Source: Akebia trifoliata
Lineage: Eukaryota > Streptophyta > Magnoliopsida > Ranunculales > Lardizabalaceae
DNA: 64,000 nucleotides
Direction: 5' to 3'
Assembly: GCA_017979445.1 (NCBI GenBank)
Contig: CM030706.1
Coordinates: forward strand, 32,691,330-32,755,329
Part shown: one piece after another, positions 45,295-57,170 of the stretch
Position numbering within the stretch: the first letter of the stretch is position 1
Layout of the letters: each line of letters begins with the position of its first letter
The notes under the pieces: model-generated
What the model was told of the DNA's origin: nothing
What the model saw: the letters and a program-made list of their open reading frames with translations, nothing else
The model's database searches: none
Translations under genes and position numbers: made by a program

Positions 45295-45427
45295 GTTGAG
45301 GGGAATGTTGTCTGGCTCGAGGTCATATAGGTTTGATACTTATATTTACATATTTTTCTTTTTTGTTTTAAACAACTTTGATTGTTGGACTCTAAATGAC
45401 TTCGGACCAGGCTTCATCCCCCTCAAC
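45295..45427 (+). ncRNA. MIR166: second MIR165/166 hairpin, mature sequence of miR165 type
   Basis: The 3' arm (45402-45422) starts TCGGACCAGG and ends ATCCCCC, so position 17 is C, not T. That is the sequence known as miR165. The star (45302-45322, GGAATGTTGTCTGG...) is the usual miR166 star. Pairing sums to 90722 throughout with no bulge, and the overhangs are exactly 2 nt. The changed base makes an A-C mismatch with 45304, which suggests a T to C substitution in a former miR166. The loop is 79 nt. It is probably transcribed together with the first hairpin. Targets should be the same HD-ZIP III mRNAs. Confidence 0.92.
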
Positions 45428-45504
45428 AAACATTTTCTCATATTTATTTCTCAATGAGAGAACTCATGAGAAGGACAACTTACTTGAGGGGTATTGTTAC
45501 ACCA

Positions 45505-45536
<32 letters not shown>

Positions 45537-45550
45537 GTGTGTGTGTTTGT
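45505..45550 (+). repeat. (CT)n then (GT)n microsatellite
   Basis: A CT-rich run with one interruption passes directly into GT repeats. Confidence 0.9.
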
Positions 45551-45766
45551 GTACATTATTCTTTTATTTTTCTTTTGTAGAATATCTTAGAATTTTCGAT
45601 CTGCTTGTTTTTGGGTTTTGCATGCATTCACTTTTTAGTTGATTGTTGTGAAACTAGCAAATAATTTAGCTACTGTTCATCGATTTTGTAATGGTGCATC
45701 TATTATATAAGCAGATCTTTTAGTGAGTGAGTGTGTGTTTCCTTTCATGTGGTGTACATGCATGAA

Positions 45767-45768
<2 letters not shown>

Positions 45769-45835
<67 letters not shown>
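45769..45835 (+). repeat. (TC)n(AC)n compound microsatellite
   Basis: A short CT run is followed by about 27 AC units. A further pure CT run of about 18 units lies at 45884-45920. Such long pure tracts are likely to be polymorphic. Confidence 0.95.
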
Positions 45836-45836
<1 letters not shown>

Positions 45837-45881
45837 TCTTCTTCAAAAGGAGAACCCACTTAGGTTTTTCAAATAGGTTGG

Positions 45882-45923
<42 letters not shown>

Positions 45924-45924
45924 A

Positions 45925-47080
45925 TACATTCTACTTTAAAATAGAAGGGAAATTGACATACATTTTCCCTAATTACAAGGAGTCAAGGAGATTTCCTTAA
46001 TGACTTAAAATGTTCATTTCATGTGGACAGGGTGCAAGTACTGTATAATTAGGGTCATTTAAATGTGAAACAACCTGCATGCTGGTCTAAGTTTCTAGAC
46101 ACCTAGGGTTTTAAAACATCCCTATTTCTTCTAGACCTACTGTCAAGTACCCAACTTTTCAAATTTACCTACATTTCATTAACACATAACTTAGCTGAAA
46201 AACCCTTCTCTTTTTATCCTTTCTCTCTGTCATCTTTCATTCAACAAACCAACGTGTAACCACAACACAGTACTAAGTCACTATAAGTAGAGGTGATATT
46301 ACATACAAGATCACACAGTGTAAAACATGTAAACCTAAAATGGGTAATATTATTTTCTTTTAATCTGATATTTTATGCATTTTTAGTTGATTTTTGTTCA
46401 GGCTTGGTGAGTCTTGATAACTTTGTTTCCATTCTAGAAATTTTAAACCATCAATGTGGTTGAAAAATTAACATTCAGATCATGTACTCCTGGGAGTAAT
46501 TGGGTATCTATTAATGACCATCATATATTACTAACCTCCTTGAACGACACACCAAAGGTCAACCTGATTGGTAATTTGTAGCCGTTGGATTCTTTTCAAA
46601 ATACCCATCGATTGATGATGAGAAATGCTAGAATCCAATTGCAAGAAATCACCAATCAGACTGATTTTGATGCCTATGTATACAAGAAAAGAGATGTGGA
46701 GTTGGGCAGTAACATAACTCTATGGAGAACAGGATCTGGAATAGGAAACGTAACTGTTGATTTATTTTACGTTGTTTTGTTGTGGGTTAGGGAATGGTGT
46801 GTGCATTTTTAGGAGGTTAAGCTGTTTGGACTTTAGAGAGAGATCGTACTTTGTAGTATTAAATGACGACGTCCTGACGTGTCTTGTCAAGTGTGACATG
46901 CCCATGACAAATTATTCAATATTCAACATCTATGTAACCATGCATGTAACTTAGAAATTTTTGTTATAAAGTGCATTAATTACACCTGGAAATTTAATAT
47001 TGTACAGAAAATGGCCTCGAAAAATTATTTTTACCAAAATACCCGCATTGCTTATTTTCAAGATCTAATTAATGCACTTT
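45925..47080. other. intergenic stretch, nothing recognised
   Basis: No coding sequence, RNA gene or repeat boundary was recognised here. Confidence 0.5.
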
Positions 47081-47324
47081 AACTTGTACCCTTAGGGCAC
47101 ATGTCCTAAGTACTTCGTTGGACATTGTGTCCAACACTGAATTGACGTGGCAATGCATACATAATCACATATTTCTTTTCTCAAGATACAAGTGAATAAT
47201 ATGGTTCTCTTTGCACCACCACATCATATTAGTGTTGAAACAATATCCAACGAAGATAGTTCAATATTTTCTGTTATTTTTATTATTATTGGTGTACATG
47301 TTTTTAATGAGTTTAGTAACCAGG

Positions 47325-47395
47325 TGTTGGCGGGATTTGAACCCAAGTCTTTAGTATCATCACTCAAAGACACCAACTAAACTAGTTGTCACCTA
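47325..47395 (-). mobile_element. tRNA-like SINE head
   Basis: On the minus strand, TAGTTTAGTTGGTGTC resembles an A box and GGGTTCAAATCCC is a good B box. The region in between does not fold into a convincing tRNA with an anticodon arm. A SINE head or tRNA-derived fragment is therefore more likely than a functional tRNA. Confidence 0.45.
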
Positions 47396-47410
47396 CAATA
47401 TATCAATATC

Positions 47411-47770
47411 TATATATACTTATATGAGAGCTAAACATGGTACCTTCAATGTATGGGTTAGAAGTTTCAGAACGGGGCTGATTTTTTGTGAGGATGATCT
47501 CTATGATGAGGAGATCATCCCCACAAAAAATCAGCATGTTCCAAAATTTCTAATCCCATCAAAAGTGGTTTACAAAAATAGGACAGTCCATGATTCTTCA
47601 ACTTGTAAATTAAGGTTAGAAGTTTCGAAATAAGCTAATTTTTGGCGAGGATGATTTCTTCACCATAGAGATCACCCTCATAAAAAATTAGCCCATTCCG
47701 AAACTTCTAACCCTATTTTGAAAAATGTTTGACTCACTTTAGGGCCTCTGAACGCTTCCCATATATATAT
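47411..47770. mobile_element. foldback MITE with two internal hairpins, copy C
   Basis: Hairpins lie at about 47456-47556 and 47612-47716, with the same GGGTTAGAAGTTTC and GCTGATTTTTTGTGAGGATG arms. The linker ATCAAAAGTGGTTTACA is shared with copy A. The right end is CTGAACGCTTCCCATATATA. The target is TA-rich. Confidence 0.86.
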
Positions 47771-47857
47771 GTATGCTTAAAAAGAAAAAAACCTAAAATC
47801 TATTATAAAATAATCATTTTAGTCTTTTCTCTAACTATTTTTTTTCCATCAAAAGTT

Positions 47858-47935
47858 AGCTGAGATGGTAGAGGTGACTAGGTATTCTCTGTAGGTCACA
47901 CCTTCGAATCTTTATAGAATGATGCTAATATGAAA
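47858..47935 (+). mobile_element. possible tRNA-related SINE fragment
   Basis: TAGCTGAGATGGTAGAG resembles an A box and ACCTTCGAATC a B box, about 40 bases apart. It is bracketed by CCATCAAAAGTT (47848) and its exact complement (47938), so it may instead be part of a foldback element. Confidence 0.3.
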
Positions 47936-47942
47936 AACTTTT

Positions 47943-48459
47943 GATGGACGGACTTAACACATGCTAATATGGAATCACATAACTTATTAAAAAAAAAGCT
48001 TTTCTTTCTTTCCTGTTCTTTGCCCACATATTTATTTTTTTATATTTCAAATCTTAAAAAGGATCGTAGGGCCCACATTGATTATAACATTGGCAATCCA
48101 ACAACACAGACATCTAGATTTCATGAAAATATTCATATTCAAAACAACAAAAAATTAAAATTTAAAAGCATTTGTTTTTCGAGCTTGATCCATGGCGTAT
48201 AAAATGGATGGCTACCAAGTACCCTTAAAAATAAAATTCAACGGTGAAAGATAACTTTTTTTTTTTGTTTTTTTTTAAACTTCATATAATTTAATCCTCT
48301 ACAACCCTATTTCATCGAATCGTGATTTTGAATGTCAAAGGTGATTAGATAAGAAAGTTTCTTTTTTCATTATGGGCAGGAGAAAGAGACTCCATTTTTC
48401 TATTTTTTATTGTTTAATAAGTTATGTGATTCCATATCAGCATGCTTCAAGTCCATCCA
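47943..48459. mobile_element. TIR transposon of about 520 bp
   Basis: The left arm 47943-47991 and right arm 48412-48459 are near-complementary, sharing GGAATCACATAACTTATTAA with its complement GTTATGTGATTCC and CATGCTRATATGG. Weaker pairing continues inward (CCTGTTCTTTGCCCA against TGGGCAGGAGAAAG) and outward (GCTAATATGA). It is noncoding. No clear target duplication was found. Confidence 0.78.
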
Positions 48460-48989
48460 CCACAAGTCCGTCATATTATCAACACTTATTTTTATATACC
48501 CCTCCACACAAAAGTGACTTTATTTAATTGTTGTACACGTGCTAGGGTGGTTGGTAGTTGTATGTGCAGCTCGCCAAAATTAAAAAAAAAAAAAAAAAAA
48601 AAGATCCGTATTTCGATGAAAGCAACATCATATGGTTTGGATCGACAAGTGTATTAGTTTTTTCTTATAAAATTTGTAAATCAACTCAAACTTAGCCTTG
48701 CCCGTTAGGGTCGTACTTGGGCTTAGACAAGTTAGACTTGATAGGGTATAGGGATGACCCAAGGTATAGCCTTCCTATTTAAGGCCAAGTTAGGGTTCAG
48801 CAAAGCTCGGCCATAACCTATCCATTGACAACCCTACCCATGACTGGTTTCCTTAAGGAATCTCTTCTAACCTCAACCATGATTTTCAAACTCAAAATTT
48901 TTAGTGAATAATTAAGTCATAATTATATAATTAAAGTTAATTTAAATAATTTAAATAATATATACTTACATAAAATAATTTTGTTTTTA

Positions 48990-49260
48990 TATAAACATGA
49001 ACAATAGAGATGAATCAATGTGTTGGCGTATAGGTCTGAACGCAATCTATTTGCTAATATTTTAGGCGCAATATTTTATAAAGAAAATTAGTAAGATTAA
49101 TAGGTCTGAAATCAGAAAAAGAGTTAGGTACCTCAACCTTTGGAATTAATGTGATAGTTGTGGAGTTGACACTTCTAGGAATGATGCCTTCCTCGAAGAA
49201 GTTAATAACAACTCTCATTAGATCTTCTTTAGTGAGATATGAAATGAATCAATATGATGG
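48990..49260 (-). pseudogene. L1-type LINE RT fragment
   Basis: On the minus strand the segment encodes FEEGIIPRSVNSTTITLIPK, then VEVPNSFSDFRPINLTNFLY. This is the conserved start of the L1 reverse transcriptase, where the family has DFRPISL. The rest of the LINE is absent. Confidence 0.82.
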
Positions 49261-49675
49261 CGTTTTAAATTGACATTTCTCTTGGTAACCTCAGGATGAC
49301 TCATCCGTGTTGGTCTTAAATGATTTTTATAACTATGATCTTTACCGTTTCTTAGACAATGGAAATGAGAATTTTCAATTTTCATACAACTTATATGAAA
49401 ATTTCTATTGGCGTGCTAACTTTTATTTTGATGCGTCATGAATGAAATTAAAGGTTACATCCCAAACAAGATTAATAAGACATCAAAGTCATCTTCTAGG
49501 ATTTCTTAGAAAGAGTTTTTTATTTGATTTTTTATTTTTAATGTCAATCTTAGAAAGAGTTTCATAAGAAAACCTTAAGGAAGAAACATTGGAAAGAGAA
49601 AGACAAGGAACACTAGGAAAGACGAAAGAGGAGAAGAGGGAGAATGAATTTGATTTAAATATATATATATAAGAA

Positions 49676-50200
49676 TGTTGGAATTATTTTATTATTTATT
49701 TATTTTCATTATCAAAATTATTTTGTGGCCTTTTCACATATACAAATTTTATATAAATACTGGATTGTAATTTTTTCGAAACATTAAGGATATAATTGAA
49801 AACCATGCTAGTGGTCTGGCATTGGTTACCAGCATCAAATATGATGGGTTAGTGAACATCCTATCAAAATTTAAGTGGTATTCACTTAATACTAGAATTC
49901 TACGATGGGTAGAAAATCTAGTATCATCTTTTATAAATAGGTGGTCGTCCCCCCCCCCCTCTCTACACACACATATTATTCTATCATTGAGATAGAGGTT
50001 CCCATCACCAAAAGTATAGGCAGAGTTGGGGTAGTACGCCTATTCTTCGTATATCAAGATCAACGTATTCTCCGCGGATAATCGAAAAAGCGAATTCAGG
50101 TATTTTACAATTATTGTTTGTTCGATTCGATTATTCTATTTTTGTTCAAGATCAAATCCTAAATCCATGTATATATTGTTTACAGTATTTTTCCCCAACA
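49676..50200 (+). repeat. 5' LTR of the 49.7-56.0 kb copia element
   Basis: It starts TGTTGGAATTATTTTATT and ends TTTTTCCCCAACA. It contains a likely TATA region (TTTTATAAATAGG). The PBS starts two to three bases after the end. It matches 55513-56013 almost throughout. Confidence 0.93.
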
Positions 50201-51980
50201 ATCGGTATCAGAGCCGTACTAGATTTGTTCTTGTTCAAAACTTTTGATTAAATCTTAGTTAAACTAGATTTATCTAGATTAAATCTGATATGAATATAAA
50301 TTTATTTTAGAATAAATGATTTTTCTTTAATTTTAAAATCAATTTATTTCAAAACAAAATTTGCCATTTAGTCTTCAAAGGAGATTAACAGAGACAACGA
50401 TTCTAGTGATCGTAATCTCATTATGTCAATCGATAAGAAACAAATAAATTAATTATTCAAGTTCACATCTCTGCGATGATCGATCGATCATCGATCAATC
50501 GTGCGATGATCCAAGAACATTAAAGTCAATCGATCGATCGAGAGATGGGAAAGAAGACGTGGTCTTCGTTCGTGTCTGTCCTACTTTAGCAACTTGTGAG
50601 ACTCTGAAAAACGTAGATCTAATCGAAGAAAATATAGATTGTTTAAACTAAATTTAAATAAAATCAAATAAAATAAATTGGAAATTTTTTTATCCTCAAA
50701 AAAAGTTACGGGGTTTTCAATAAGAGATTATTGGATGTTTTCTGGTGGTCGTTTAAGTCGTCCAACGTCAGAGATCAGCCCTGCCGGTCGGCGATTAGGT
50801 GGCTGCGATTTGGTGGTGGCGCGGCTAGGGTTTTTTTTTTTCCAGTCGTTCTGTCTTCTTGACGAAGAAGACGATCTTTTTTGGGCCGGGCTGGGCTGAC
50901 TCAATTCTTTGTTTATTGTTGGGCTTTGTGTTTTAGTTTTGGGCCAAGCCTGTTAGTTATTCGGTTGGGCTAAGCCTGATTCGTATTAAATCATTGTTTT
51001 TTAAAAGTCTGTTAGGTTAAACCCATTTCGGACTCAAATCGATCCGTTTAACCGACTCGTTTGGGTGAACCACTGACCCGATTCGAGTCAAATCGATCCA
51101 ACCGAATCGGTTCAGTTGGTTCAAGCGTGAACCAGACCATACAAATAAAAATAAAAACGTTTTTCCTTTAAAAACTTTGAAAAATCATAACTAATTCGTT
51201 TTAACTCTGATTTGGACAAAACAAGAGTCCATTTTGAATATTTTTTCGAGATCTATTCAATAAAATTGTTAAAATAACTTTTTAACAGTAACATATAACA
51301 ATAAAATTCAGATCAAGTTGTACATTTTTGGAGAATATATCTATAATTACTTTCTTTTATATTTAATAATTTAGTTTGTTATTTAATGTACCCACATGCA
51401 AAACAAGAATAATTAGAAAGAAAATGTAGATATATTAAGGTATAGGTCTTGCCTATAGGGGTTTAGGAAGATACTTTGAGTGATCGTTCAAGGAACGTGA
51501 TGGAAATAAAATAGTAGTCTGCCTAAAGGTGATCGTTTTATGAAAATTACGGGTTCTTGAATTCTGAGACTTAGTGTCTCACTAAGATCTCTTTGTGACA
51601 CTCTTTTGTATGAAATCACTAACTTCTGTCTAAAGGTGATTTATGGATGTTTGTGTAGATCGATTGAATAGAATAGTCACAAGTGTGAAAAGGAAATAAG
51701 GATAACCCTCTTGCCTAAAGGTGTGGATAGTGTCTCGATTGAACTGGAACATGAATGGCTAGGTCTATGTACGTACTCCAATGTAATTTTAGGGAAATGT
51801 AACATATTGAGATCTCAGCCCAAAGGCTAATATTAATGATGCGACTTGTTTGTATTTGCAAAGTGGAAAGTTTCACCCTTAACAAAATACTATGAAACGA
51901 TTCGACCAAAACCCCTGGTACGAATTGAAAGAATTGAATCCCACAGTATATATTAATGTTTGACCATATTTTAATTCAGT
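50201..51980 (+). other. long untranslated leader of the copia element
   Basis: About 1.8 kb separates PBS and gag. It contains a cluster of ATCGATCG palindromes (50478-50540) and a segment with repeated CCGA/CGGTT words (51030-51130). It also contains several short TGCCTAAAGGTG-like words (51517-51722) near its end. No coding exon is supported. The segment around 50690-51150 is compositionally distinct and may be a separate insertion. Confidence 0.6.
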
Positions 51981-52860
51981 TATGGATGGGTCATTGATTC
52001 AAAAGAATCTGGTAGGGATTGAGCCTCTTAATGGTTCTAATTATATATCCTAGAGGATGAATATTGATATCTTGCTGGGATGCGTGGATTTTGATTTTAT
52101 TCTCTTTGAGGACATGCCACCGACTCTACTTCCAGATTCTATGGAGTTGGTGAAGACTCATTTTGCTAAATAGGAAAAGGTTAATAGATTGTCCATGATG
52201 ATCATTCAAGCATCTATTTGTGAGAATTTTCAAGGTGGTATTCAGATCACAGATACAGCTAAAGAACTGTTGCAGATTATCAAGAAATACCTTGTGGGAA
52301 CAAAGATATCTGTTCAGTATGAGTATTTGGGTTAGTTAATGAATCTGAAGTATGATGGTAATGAAAATGTACGGGAACATATTCTAAAGATGTCAAAGCT
52401 TGCCATTGGTCTCCGTGAGCAAGGAATTATTTTTGAAGTTGACCTTTTAGTTCACATGATTGTTTTATCTTTACCTAAATCTTTTTGATACTTTTAAAGT
52501 CAATTATAGTACACAAGAAACTAAATGGGATTTGAATCAATTGATTTTCCTTTGTGTCACTGAAGATGCAAGATTAAGAGATTCAAAGGTTGAGTCAGCG
52601 CACTTGGCAGTTCATGCAAGTAGTAAGAAAAATTTCAAGAATAAGGACTTCAAGGAAAGCAACAATAAGAACTTCAAACAAGGAAAATGGTTAAAAGGTT
52701 TCAAGAATCAGAAAACAATCAAGAAAAAGATAGAGGCTAGGAAACAGATAATGAAGATTTCTAGTTCTGCAAGAAGAAGGGACACATGAAGATGGATTGC
52801 TTTACTTATAAGAATTGGTTGTAAAAGAATCTAGAAGGGGTTCGTCAACAAGAAAACTAA
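51981..52860 (+). pseudogene. copia gag with zinc-knuckle remnant, degenerate
   Basis: An ATG at 51981 begins MDGSLIQKNLVGIEPLNGSN, typical of copia gag N-termini. Motifs continue with RLSMMIIQASICENFQGGI and LKMSKLAIGLREQG. Stops occur near 52050, 52171, 52334 and 52486, with a frameshift after about 52485. The knuckle reads CKKKGHMKMDC and lacks the first cysteine, next to a stop. Confidence 0.8.
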
Positions 52861-54895
52861 GCTTTAGCCATCTTCATGTTTGGGGGTGTCTTACCGAGGC
52901 AAAGCTGTACAATCCAAATCAAAAAAGCTTGATCCTCGAAGGACAACTTGTCACTTTCTTGGTTATTCTGAGAAATTGAAGGGTTATAGATTTTTCTGTT
53001 CGTCGAGACATATGGAGATAGTTGAAACCAATTGTGCTAGATTTCTTGAAGATGGTCAAAACAGTAGGATTGAAAAGCAAATGAAGATTATATTTGAAGA
53101 GAAATGTGGTGATCCATCAATATGTTTTATTCTGCAATATTTTCCTCATTTGGTGACATCACCTATTCGTGCAGTCGTTGTAGAAGATGCAGCAATCCAA
53201 CCAGAACCCAATCCCCAAATGGTGGTTCCAATTCTACAACCAATCATTCCCATTAGAAGATCTACCCGAGAACGTAGACCCGCTATTACAGATGATTATG
53301 AGATGTACTTTCAGGAAGGAGATGCTATAAAAGGTGATGTAGATGATCCTTCAACATTCAAAGAAGCAATGAACTCAAATGAATCTCAATTCTAGCAGAA
53401 AATAATAAAAGAATAATTGAGATTTATAGAAAAGAATGAAGTATGGGAACTAACGACACTTTCAGAAGGTCGTAAGATAATAGAATGTAAATGAATTTTC
53501 AAAACTAAAAGAGATTTAGAAGGTAAGGTCGAGAGGTCCAAAGCAAGGCTTGTAACGAAAGATTTCAAGTAAAAGCTAGGTATTGACTTCAATGAAACTT
53601 ATTCTACAGTTTATTCTAAAGATTCACTGAGGATCATCTTGGCGATAATGACATACTATGATTTAGATTTACATAAGATAGATATAAAAACTACTTTTCT
53701 GAATGGTGAACTGGATAAGGAGATTTACATGACACGACCTGATGACTTTAAAGTTGATAAAAGAGAACATCTTTTCTGCAAGCTAAAAATATCAATTTAT
53801 GGGTTGAAACAAGCATCAAGATAGTGGTACTTGAAATTTGAACAAGTGGTGACCGGATACGAATTTAAAGAAAATATCGCGACAAGTGCATATATCTCAA
53901 GATGAATGGGAGTCGATTCATCATTCTTGTACTTTATGTTGATGATATATTGTTGGCAAGCAATGATGTTCATTTCTTGTGTGATACAAAATCTTTTCTG
54001 TCAAAAAGTTTTGATATGAAAGATATGGGGGATGCTCAATATGTTATAGTGATTAAAATTCACAAAGATAGACAAGCTGGATTTTTGGGTTTGTCATAGA
54101 AAGCATATATTGAAAAGGTGTTTAAAAGATTTGGTGTGGATAAATGTGCTCCTGGTAAGGCTCATGTAGTAAAAAGAGATCTATTCAGCTAAGATTAGTA
54201 TCTCAAGAACAAGTTTGAGAAGATGGATGTCGATGCATCATAATCTGCCTCAGTAGTCGATAGTCTTATCTATGCAATGATTTGCATCCGATCCGATATC
54301 AGTTACATCGTTGGTATACTTAGGAGATATAGCAGAACCCCGATATTGCTCATTGGAGAACTGTAAAGAATGTACTTTGGTATTTAAAAAGAACAAAATA
54401 TTTTATGTTAGTATACAGAAGATCGAGCGAGCTTCAGGTTGGATGTTGTGATAGTTTGAAGTCTACTTCAGGTTATATTCTCATACTTGGGCATGAAGCT
54501 ATCTCATGGAGAAGCTTAAAATAGATCATTCTGATAGATTCGACTATGTATTCAGAGTTTATTGGATGTTATGAAGCAACTTGTCAAGTCGTTTGGTTGA
54601 AGAATTTTATCCGTGATTTAAAGATTGTGGATTCCATTGATAGACCTATTGTTATTTATTGTGATAACAAGACTGCTACTGATTTTGCAAAGAATGAAAG
54701 AGTAACCAGAGAAAACAAGTACATCAAAATAAAGTACATTTTCGTATGTGAAAAGGTTCGTGAAGGATTGATCGAGATTGCCAAGATAGATTCTAACAAT
54801 ATAATATCTGACCCTCTTACAAAAGGTTTCCTGCCAAAGATTTTCAAGGACAATATAACTCGTATGGGAGTTATCATGTCTTTTGTTCATATTAT
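52861..54895 (+). pseudogene. copia integrase tail, RT and RNase H, degenerate
   Basis: Sequence jumps from gag to the integrase C-terminal block (KKLDPRRTTCHFLGYSEKLK followed by GYRFFCS). RT follows, with SKARLVTKDFK, HKIDIKTTFLNGELDKE and an intact VLYVDDILLASND. RNase H ends with YCDNKTATDFAKNERVTREN and SDPLTKGF. Stops near 53393, 53821 and 54097 and frameshifts inactivate it. Confidence 0.88.
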
Positions 54896-55512
54896 TTAAG
54901 TGTTGAGTTTATTTTATACTTGTTTTGATTTATTGATATTCTTAATAAATTATTTATTGTTGCTTAAAGAAATTGATTATGACTAATCATTATTTATACA
55001 TTATTGTGCACACATGTTATCTTTGTTTGTGAGTAGATGTACTCGTAAAGTGTTGAAGAAATACTTAGACTAGACATGACTTGGCATCACGTTGATGAAG
55101 TCTTCATTCTGGATAGAAAGATGATTGAATATCACATAACTGGTTGCTAGTAAGATGTCAGAATGACATACGATGAGTATGAAGCTGGACACCTAGGGAA
55201 TGTACATACAAACTACATTGAAGAGTGTACAATGCCCTAATACCACAAAGAAAGTTCACGTAAAGGTAAACTCTTGAATTCATTGATGGTACTAGTTTTG
55301 AGACCATGAAACTATCTTAGGACAGACAAATGAACACTTTGTTACATCCATGATCCATCATTAGTGGTATCTTTGAATGAAGGTGACGGTTAAAGATTAT
55401 TTGAATTGTTTTGAACAATTATTTTTCAAAAGAGTGCATTCGATTATTCAAAAGGTAACAATCCAGAGAGTCGTTTTAAACAAAAGGTATATGTGAAGGC
55501 CAAGTAGGAGAT

Positions 55513-56013
55513 TATTAGAATTATTTTATTATTTATTTATTTTCATTATTAAAATTATTTTGTGATCTTTTTACATATACAAATTTTATATAAATACTGG
55601 ATTGTAATTTGTTCAAAACATTAAGGATATAATTGGAAACCATGCTAGTGGTCTGGTATTGGTTACCAGCATCAAATATGATGGTTTAGTGAATATCCTA
55701 TCAAAATTTAAGTGGTATTCACCTAATACTAGAATTTTACAATGGGTAGAAAATCTAGTATCCTCTTTTATAAATATGTGGTCGTCCCCTCCTCTTTACA
55801 CACACAGATTATTCTATCATTAAGATAGAGGTTCCCATCACCGAAGGTATAAGCAGAGTTGGGGTAGTACGCCTATTTTTCACAGATCAAGATCAACGTA
55901 TTCTCCCGGATAATCGAAAAAGTGAATTTAGGTATTTTACAATTATTGTTTGTTCGATTCGATTATTCTATTTTTGTTCAAGATCAAATCTTAGATCCAT
56001 GTATATATTGTTA
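55513..56013 (+). repeat. 3' LTR of the copia element
   Basis: It begins TATTAGAATTATTTTATT (TG mutated to TA) after a purine-rich AAGTAGGAGA. It matches the 5' LTR up to TGTATATATTGTT. The last roughly 20 bases expected (ending CCCCAACA) are replaced by ACTAAAATCCTTC. Confidence 0.9.
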
Positions 56014-56019
56014 CTAAAA

Positions 56020-57000
56020 TCCTTCAAGAATGAAATTGTTATGTGCGTAATGAGAATCTTGATGATTAAATTAGATTAAGATATGAAAATGATCTAATTC
56101 GAGATAAATCAGACCTCCTAAACCACCGATTCAAGATATTGAATCTTCAATCCATTCTCTTGCAATTACTACTGCACTAACTACTCTAAACTAAATACTC
56201 CTACTCATTCAAAGAACTACCCTATAATCCACCCCATGTATTATCAACCTCTCCCTAAAAAAAGTTATGATCCCATACAATAGAAGTACCAATTATTCTA
56301 CTTCTGTCTCTAAATATAAGCACATATAAAAAAACTCTTCAAAAAAAAAACCCATCCATTTCTCTATCCATTTGGAGGGAGTACTTGAAGGAGAGAATGA
56401 ATTTTCTCTCTCATCTTATTTCAAAAACTTTTTCTGAATAATGAAACTCTCCAAAAAAAAAAAAAAAAAAATCTCTTGCATTTTGTGCATCACTTTTGAA
56501 GCAAGCATTTACAGGAGAAGAAGAAATGGTTTCGATGGTTTTCTAGGAGAAGAATACAAAGTGGGTGTCATAGTAAATAAATAATAAAAAAAATAGCCTT
56601 CTAAATAACTCGAGCGAATAATTTAATTTGAAAAAGTTGGTGTGTTACAAGCAAAATTTGGTGAGCTAATAAAATTTCTCAACATAAGATGATGTAGACG
56701 AAGTTCCCCTCATTTTGGTGAACATTCTGGATAATAAATTCCGGTCTTTTCAAATTGATGATCTATTCTTTGACTCACTTTACTTTGAAAGACGAGTTGA
56801 AAATGACATAAAACACCTTTGCTTCAACCTCTTGATAAAACTTGATTATTCTTTCTCAAGACTAGTCATCTTTAATCGCTAGGTTAATTTTTCTTCCCCT
56901 TTTCTTCAACCTCTAGAATCTATCTCATTTGGTTTTCAAACATCAAGAACAAGAAAATAATTTTATGCAATAGAAGACAAAATGAGAGCCTCTTTCCAAA
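56020..57000. other. AT-rich spacer with a lone MITE end
   Basis: No gene was recognised. 56635-56682 (GTTGGTGTGTTACAAGCAAA) matches the terminal repeat of the MITE at 37420-37908, but no second end was found nearby. Confidence 0.5.
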
Positions 57001-57170
57001 AAGGGAGGTCTTCGAGGGTTCAAGCCCCCTCTTTGGTCACCCATAAGGATTTATCCTAGGTTACCTGGTATGTGAGGTTTGTGGTGTATTGCATGTACTT
57101 GGGGTACTCTGGCGAGATATATGGTACTCTAAGAGGCCAGTTGCCTTGCCCTTGCTAGTCAGATGGCCTT
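57000..57170 (+). mobile_element. possible SINE fragment
   Basis: GAGGGTTCAAGCCCCC is a strong B-box-like word. An A box is not convincing and boundaries are unclear. Confidence 0.3.

Larger units (their letters stand above)
49676..56013 (+). mobile_element. Ty1/copia retrotransposon with both LTRs, internally deleted
   Basis: The 5' LTR is 49676-50200 and the 3' LTR begins at 55513. A PBS (TCGGTATCAGAGCC) follows the 5' LTR. The order is gag, zinc-knuckle remnant, integrase C-terminus, RT, RNase H. Protease and the integrase catalytic core are missing. By eye, about 33 substitutions separate the LTRs over about 500 bp (6-7%), so the insertion is fairly old. An AAGAA precedes the 5' LTR, and another lies at 56026-56030 and may be the matching target duplication. 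Confidence 0.93.

Noticed and set aside
45731..46000. Open frame of 89 codons over the microsatellites
   Set aside because: The peptide is mostly HTHT and SLSL repeats created by AC and CT dinucleotide runs.
47325..47395. Functional tRNA gene on the minus strand
   Set aside because: Good A and B boxes, but no convincing acceptor stem or anticodon arm; kept as a SINE-like head only.
56069..56090. Resemblance to miR172 (AGAATCTTGATGAT)
   Set aside because: Only 14 matching bases and no complementary arm nearby.
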